A program made the translations under genes and the position numbers. Under the pieces are notes generated by a model, which had not been told where the DNA came from, ran no database searches, and saw only the letters and a list, made by a program, of their open reading frames with translations. DNA of 9,172 nt from Microbacteriaceae bacterium UBA1487 (GTDB taxonomy: Bacteria > Actinomycetota > Actinomycetes > Actinomycetales > Microbacteriaceae), in assembly GCA_002325245.1 (NCBI GenBank), contig DCRR01000024.1:1-9172 (forward strand), read 5' to 3'. Positions within the stretch are counted from its first letter, which is position 1. The number at the start of each line of letters is the position of its first letter. Below are positions 5,504 through 9,172 of this stretch, piece after piece.

Positions 5504-7045
5504 TCAACTGAACAGGTCCGCCGCCAGCTCCACGAGCGCGAGATCGCTGCCCCGCGGGCCCACCAGGCAGAGGCCCAGCGGCGCCGGGCGGCCGGCCGGG
5601 CCGGTCGCGCTCAGCACGGGCACGCTCAGCGCAGGACGGCCCGCGACACCGGCCACGCTGCACAGCCGCAGCGTCGCGCCGCGCACCGCCTCCAGCTCCT
5701 CGGCGGAGGCCAGCGCGCTCGGAGCGGCGGACGACGCCGAGGGCAGCAGCAGGATGCGATCGCCGAGGATCGAGTCGAGGCGCTCGCGCGCCACCGCCAT
5801 CGCCTCGCGGGCGGCCGCCTCGCTGGTGGAGCTCATGCCTTGCGCGATCTCGAAGCGCTCGCGCACGCCCGGCCCGAGCGTGCCGGGGTTCGCGGCCACC
5901 CACTCGCCGTCGCTCTTCCAGGCTTCGGCCGGCTGGATGGTGCGGAAGATCGTCAGCAGCTCATCGGGCTCGGGGATGTCGACCTCGGCCGGCGAGAACC
6001 GCGCCACGCTCGCGTCGAAGGCCTCCAGCACCTCGGCGTCGAGGTCGCGGCGCAGCGACGGGGCCACGACGAACTCGGGGGCGAGCCGCTGCTCGGTCGC
6101 GCCGAGCGTCGCCTCGACCGCGTTGTGCAGGGTCGCCGGGTCGCGGGTCAGCCAGCCGACCGTGTCGAAGGTGGGCGCGAGCGGCCAGACGCCGTCGAGC
6201 GAGACCGCGTCGTGGGTGGGCCGCAGCCCCCACAGCCCCTGGTACGAGGCGGGAACGCGGATCGAGCCGGCCGTGTCGGTGCCGAGCCCCAGATCCGCCT
6301 GCCCGTTCGCGACCGCCGAGGCAGGGCCGCTCGAGGAGCCGCCCGGAAGGGCACCCGGCACGGCGGCGTTCGGCGGGGTGCCGTAGTGCGCGTTGGCGCC
6401 CGCGATCGAGTACGCGAACTCGTCGGTCTGGGCGATGCCCGTCACGTGGGCGCCCGCCTTCAGCAGCGCCTCCAGCGCCGGGGCGGTGCGCTTCGCCGGC
6501 TTCGACGTCGCGAGGAACGTCGGATTCCCGACTCCGAGCGCGAAGCCCTTCAGCTCGAACAGGTCCTTCACTGCGATGCCGACCCCGTCCAGCACCCCGT
6601 CGCCGTGCGGTGCCACCAGCGGGGTGCCGACCGTGCGCCAGATGCGCGCGTCGACCGCGGGGGCGGGCGCGCTCACGTGCGCCGCCGACACCACCCAGCC
6701 GAGTTCGGCGTCTCGCCGCCAGAGCTGCGTCTGCAGCCCGCGTCCACCGCGGCGCGCCGCCACCTCCGCCACGACGAGCGCGTTGTCGGCGTCGACCGGG
6801 CGCACGTGCAGTGCGAGCAGCTGACGCTGCGGCGCTCCCCCGCGACCGCGCCGGAACGCGGCGATCGCGTCGTGTCCGACCAGCAGCCCCGTGGCGTCGC
6901 CGCGCAGGGTGCTCGCGCCGGGAGCGAAGGCGGCGTCGAGGGCCGCCACGTCGTCCGACATGAGGGCGGTCTCGTAGGCGAGCACCGCATCCACGAGCCC
7001 TTCCGGCTCCTCGACCCCCTGCGGGAGGCTCACCGACACCGTCAT
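5504..7045 (-). CDS. AtzH-like (DUF3225) domain fused to amidase-signature hydrolase
   Basis: This 513-residue cytoplasmic protein has two parts. Residues about 12-126 match the NTF2-like AtzH/HpxZ (DUF3225) fold, shown by TLRGDATGLLVGHDAIAAFR, the QTQLWRR strand and the closing GWVVSAAHVS. Residues about 140-510 are an amidase-signature domain with the complete triad: Lys160 in GIAVKDLFELKG, Ser237 in PGGSSSGPA and nucleophile Ser261 in GTDTAGSIRVPAS. Ser237 and Ser261 are 24 residues apart, as in fatty acid amide hydrolase. The amidase half is compact, about 370 residues. In cyanuric acid (atz) and Klebsiella purine (hpx) clusters, DUF3225 proteins occur as separate neighbours of such amidases. 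The ATG overlaps the stop of the acetamidase-like gene as ATGA. The substrate is unproven. Oxalurate, the PucG product and a close analogue of 1-carboxybiuret, is my preferred candidate. Confidence 0.88.
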   Translation of the reverse strand: MTVSVSLPQGVEEPEGLVDAVLAYETALMSDDVAALDAAFAPGASTLRGDATGLLVGHDAIAAFRRGRGGAPQRQLLALHVRPVDADNALVVAEVAARRGGRGLQTQLWRRDAELGWVVSAAHVSAPAPAVDARIWRTVGTPLVAPHGDGVLDGVGIAVKDLFELKGFALGVGNPTFLATSKPAKRTAPALEALLKAGAHVTGIAQTDEFAYSIAGANAHYGTPPNAAVPGALPGGSSSGPASAVANGQADLGLGTDTAGSIRVPASYQGLWGLRPTHDAVSLDGVWPLAPTFDTVGWLTRDPATLHNAVEATLGATEQRLAPEFVVAPSLRRDLDAEVLEAFDASVARFSPAEVDIPEPDELLTIFRTIQPAEAWKSDGEWVAANPGTLGPGVRERFEIAQGMSSTSEAAAREAMAVARERLDSILGDRILLLPSASSAAPSALASAEELEAVRGATLRLCSVAGVAGRPALSVPVLSATGPAGRPAPLGLCLVGPRGSDLALVELAADLFS

Positions 7046-8100
7046 TGGAAGTCCGCCTTTCGAATGCGCGCGTGCACGCCGGTCACCCGGTCCACCACCT
7101 GCGAGATGTTGAAGTCGGTCGCCGCGCTGAGGTAGGCGAAGGCGTGCTCCGGGTCCATGCCGTGCACCTCGCTGAGCAGGTCGATCGCCGCGCGCACGGC
7201 CGAGCGGTTCGCCTCGCCGAGGTCGGCATCCATGCCCGTCGGCACCAGGAACTCAGGGGTCTCGATGATCGGGCCGTGCCGGCGTGCGACGCGGGCGAGC
7301 GGATGGTCGGAATGCACCCGCCGGAACCGCAGGCGAACGCGCAGCGAGGCCTCCATCGCGGTGAGCGCGACCTCCCCGTCGCCCTGCGCGAAGTGCGGAT
7401 CGCCGACGAAGGCGAGCGCGCCCGCCACCTGCACCGGCAGGTAGAGCGTGCTGCCGACGGTGAGCAGCTTGACGTCGATGTTGCCGCCGTGGCGGCCGGG
7501 CGGCACCGAGTGCGGGCGGGTGTCGCCGGCAACGGCGACGCCCATGATGCCGAGGAACGGGTCGAGCGGGAAGTGCACGTCCGCGTCGCCACCGGCGACC
7601 CGCGGAACCCAGCCCTGGCCGTCGCGGGCGGCGGCGAACACGCTGACGTTCGTCTCGCCGCGCGGGAACTCACCCGGCAGGGCGCCGCGCCCGTGCCGGT
7701 TCGAGATCACGCCGTAGGGCACGCGCGGGATCGTCTCGAGCACGTCGATCGCGAGCAGCTCGCCGGGCTCGGCACCGCGCACTTCGATCGGGCCGGTGAC
7801 CACGTGCGGGCCATCATCGGCACCGCGCTGGCGGGTCGCGACAAGCGCGACGGCGTCGTCGAGCACCTGCTCGCGCGGAACCCCGTGGCTGGCGAAGAAG
7901 GCCGCAGGATCGGAGCCCTGGTCGTCGAGCAGTCCCTCGTGGCTGAGGGTGTCGATGGTGACCTCGTCGCCCGAGTCGATCGACAGCACCGGCCGATCGG
8001 CCTCGCACGGCAGCACGCCCCAGAACACGTGGCGCGGGTCGGCCGGCAGATACGGCCCATCCCCGTGCGGGCCGACCCCCGGCTGCAGAATCTCAAGCAT
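7042..8100 (-). CDS. Acetamidase/formamidase family protein
   Basis: The 352-residue product belongs to the FmdA/AmdA family, metal-dependent cytoplasmic enzymes that release ammonia from small amides such as formamide and acetamide. Family segments are clear: YGVISNRHGRGALPGEFP (129-146), HFPLDPFLGIMGVA (176-189), PPGRHGGNIDVKLL (200-213), LYLPVQVAGALAFVGDPHFA (219-238) and the following QGDGEVALTAMEAS (239-252), which hold conserved Asp and His residues such as Asp208, Asp234 and His236. The ATG at 8100 lacks a ribosome binding site, while TAGTCT lies six bases upstream, so it probably heads a leaderless operon. It shares a four-base overlap with the AtzH-amidase gene. A role on an amide made during ureide breakdown, such as oxamate, is inference. 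Family members have varied substrates. Confidence 0.9.
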   Translation of the reverse strand: MLEILQPGVGPHGDGPYLPADPRHVFWGVLPCEADRPVLSIDSGDEVTIDTLSHEGLLDDQGSDPAAFFASHGVPREQVLDDAVALVATRQRGADDGPHVVTGPIEVRGAEPGELLAIDVLETIPRVPYGVISNRHGRGALPGEFPRGETNVSVFAAARDGQGWVPRVAGGDADVHFPLDPFLGIMGVAVAGDTRPHSVPPGRHGGNIDVKLLTVGSTLYLPVQVAGALAFVGDPHFAQGDGEVALTAMEASLRVRLRFRRVHSDHPLARVARRHGPIIETPEFLVPTGMDADLGEANRSAVRAAIDLLSEVHGMDPEHAFAYLSAATDFNISQVVDRVTGVHARIRKADFQ

Positions 8101-8106
8101 CAGACC

Positions 8107-8129
8107 AGACTACGACGCGCGGTGCGTCG
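8107..8129 (-). promoter_or_regulatory. Leaderless promoter of the acetamidase-like gene with hairpin in the spacer
   Basis: TAGTCT (8107-8112, minus strand) ends six bases before the ATG at 8100. Immediately upstream, CGACGC (8113-8118) and GCGTCG (8124-8129) form a perfect 6-bp inverted repeat with a 5-base loop. It occupies just the 17 bases where a promoter spacer would lie. The repeat may be an operator or a hairpin ending the modBC transcript. No good -35 hexamer is visible. Confidence 0.45.
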
Positions 8130-8130
8130 C

Positions 8131-8239
8131 TTCTCCGGAGTTCTCCACGACCGCATCCGTGTCTCCGAGATGCGTTCCTGCCGACAGCGCGGAATCTCCG
8201 GAGAAACGGCGCACTGGCGGGCTCACGCCTACTCCGGAG
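8131..8239. repeat. Cluster of CTCCGGAG palindromes with nested inverted repeats
   Basis: CTCCGGAG occurs at 8133-8140, 8196-8203 and 8232-8239; the last lies in the 3' end of modC. The first two extend to TTCTCCGGAG (8131-8140) and CTCCGGAGAA (8196-8205), a 10-bp inverted repeat with a 55-base interior. Inside are partial copies (TTCTCC at 8141-8146, CTCCGAG at 8163-8169) and a second inverted repeat, CGCATC/GATGCG (8152-8157/8169-8174). It may be a dispersed intergenic element, a multi-site operator or a terminator for modBC. The sequence alone does not decide. Confidence 0.45.
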
Positions 8240-8966
8240 TGGACGCGAACAGCCGGGCGACATACGGAGTCGCCGGATGCGCGCGCAGCTCGGCCGCCGC
8301 GCCGTGCTGCGTGACCGTGCCAGCCTCGAGCACGAGCACCTCGTCGCCGAGCGCCTCGACATCAGCGCGCGAGTGCGTGACGACCACCGTGGGGATCGGC
8401 AGGCCGCGCAGCAGCTCGCCGAGCTCGGCGCGCACCTCCGCGCGCACCTCCACGTCAAGCGCCGCCATCGGCTCGTCGAGCAGCAGCAGAGCCGGCTCGC
8501 CGGCGAGCGCGCGCGCGAGGGCCACCCGCTGCGCTTGACCGCCCGAGAGCTCGGCCGGCAACCGCTCGGCGAGCGGCGTGAGTCCGAAGCGCTCCAGCCA
8601 CGGCTCCGCCGCCGCACGACCGGCGGCGCGCCCGCTGCGCACCCGCACCGCGAAGCCGATGTTGTCGCGCACGCTCAGATGCGGAAACAGCACGTAGTCC
8701 TGGAACACCAGGCCGATGCCGCGGCGCTCCGGCGGCAGGTCGACGCCGTCGCCCGCCAGCACGTGCCCGGCGAGCTCGATGCGTCCATCCGCCAGCGGAT
8801 GCGTGCCCGCCAGCACGGCGAGCGTCGTCGACTTGCCCGCTCCGTTCGGCCCGACCAGGGCGACCGGACGGCCCGGCGTCGCCGTGAGATCGAGGCGCAG
8901 GTCGACGTCGCCGCGGTGCGCCTCGAGGTGCGCGAGGAGCCCGCCGCCTGATGTCGCCGGGCTCAC
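8229..8966 (-). CDS. modC: Molybdate ABC transporter ATP-binding protein
   Basis: This 245-residue ATPase would power molybdate import at the inner face of the membrane. All ABC motifs are intact: Walker A GPNGAGKS (39-46), Q-loop Gln89 in VFQDYVLFPH, signature LSGGQAQ (140-146), Walker B LLLLDEP with catalytic Glu165, D-loop ALD (169-171) and switch His198 in VVTHSR. It ends at PYVARLFASTPE and so lacks the C-terminal molybdate-binding TOBE/MOP domain of the E. coli protein (about 350 residues). I chose the GTG at 8966, which overlaps the modB stop as GTGA; a further GTG at 8987 would overlap modB by 25 bases. The name rests on the partner permease, since sulfate or thiamine ATPases look similar. 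Confidence 0.82.
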   Translation of the reverse strand: MSPATSGGGLLAHLEAHRGDVDLRLDLTATPGRPVALVGPNGAGKSTTLAVLAGTHPLADGRIELAGHVLAGDGVDLPPERRGIGLVFQDYVLFPHLSVRDNIGFAVRVRSGRAAGRAAAEPWLERFGLTPLAERLPAELSGGQAQRVALARALAGEPALLLLDEPMAALDVEVRAEVRAELGELLRGLPIPTVVVTHSRADVEALGDEVLVLEAGTVTQHGAAAELRAHPATPYVARLFASTPE

Positions 8967-9172
8967 GCGCGCACCCCCGGCATCCACCGGTCGCGCAGTG
9001 CCAGAATGACCGCGAGCGCCACGGCGAGCAGCACCAGCGCCAGCACGATCGCCGCATCCGGGTCGGACTGCAGCGCCAGGTAGCTCGCGATCGGCAGCGT
9101 GCGGGTGACGCCGGGCAGGCTGCCGGCGAAGGTGATCGTCGCCCCAAACTCGCCGAGCGCTCGAGCGAAGCA
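8963..9172 (-). CDS. modB: Molybdate ABC transporter permease, C-terminal part (cut by window edge)
   Basis: Only the last 69 residues and the stop are inside the window; the 5' end lies beyond 9172. The fragment begins within the cytoplasmic EAA loop, visible as ARALGEFGATITFAGSLPG (residues 3-21 of the fragment). This form of the loop is typical of ModB-type permeases and is where the ATPase docks. TRTLPIASYLALQSDPDAA follows, then the final transmembrane helix (about 41-59) and a short basic tail ending RDRWMPGVRA. The stop codon overlaps the modC start by four bases, so the two subunits are probably made in step. A related oxyanion permease such as the sulfate type cannot be fully excluded from so short a piece. 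Confidence 0.83.
   Translation of the reverse strand, partial: CFARALGEFGATITFAGSLPGVTRTLPIASYLALQSDPDAAIVLALVLLAVALAVILALRDRWMPGVRA

Noticed and set aside
5480..7135. Long plus-strand frame of 551 codons opposite the AtzH-amidase gene
   Set aside because: Antisense shadow of an enzyme with an intact catalytic triad; the product is arginine- and histidine-rich with no family features.
7045..8538. Plus-strand frame of 497 codons opposite the acetamidase-like gene
   Set aside because: Antisense shadow that crosses the intergenic region and into modC; no motifs.
8967..8987. Earlier GTG start for modC at 8987
   Set aside because: It would overlap modB by 25 bases, whereas the GTG at 8966 gives the GTGA overlap typical of this window.
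1..9172. CRISPR array, insertion sequence or attachment site
   Set aside because: No regularly spaced repeats, transposase or integrase motifs, or tRNA end were seen on either strand.

Overview
The window looks like chromosomal DNA of a high-GC actinobacterium. Microbacteriaceae is the best guess, from codon use, operon heads with no ribosome binding site, and the gene families. This is inference; no marker gene is present. Apart from the leftmost kilobase, every gene lies on the minus strand, so the biology reads from right to left.

Right end (8229-9172): the 3' end of a molybdate ABC permease gene (modB) and its ATPase gene (modC), joined by a GTGA overlap. A 128-base spacer rich in CTCCGGAG palindromes follows. 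Middle (2933-8100): two short operons for late purine (ureide) breakdown. The first encodes an acetamidase/formamidase-family protein and an amidase whose N-terminus carries an AtzH-like (DUF3225) domain. The second encodes (S)-ureidoglycine-glyoxylate aminotransferase (pucG) and an M20-family allantoate amidohydrolase (allC). By known chemistry AllC makes ureidoglycine from allantoate, and PucG converts this with glyoxylate to glycine and oxalurate. I infer that the two amidases deal with oxalurate and/or oxamate. The molybdate transporter fits the setting because xanthine dehydrogenase, earlier in the same pathway, is a molybdoenzyme.

Left-centre (1147-2827): a multi-pass membrane protein, a YtrA-type GntR repressor translationally coupled to it, and a small cupin protein. 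Paired direct repeats upstream of the membrane gene look like the repressor's own operator.

Left end (1-1146): DNA of different character. A plus-strand gene for a 207-residue single-pass membrane protein of unknown function has about 55% GC, against roughly 70-80% in the catabolic genes. A leader full of short hairpins precedes it. This looks like an acquired segment.

The main regulatory pattern is that three genes (cupin, pucG, acetamidase-like) have no Shine-Dalgarno sequence but carry a TANNNT box exactly six bases before the start codon, as expected for leaderless transcripts. All four adjacent gene pairs within operons overlap by four bases.
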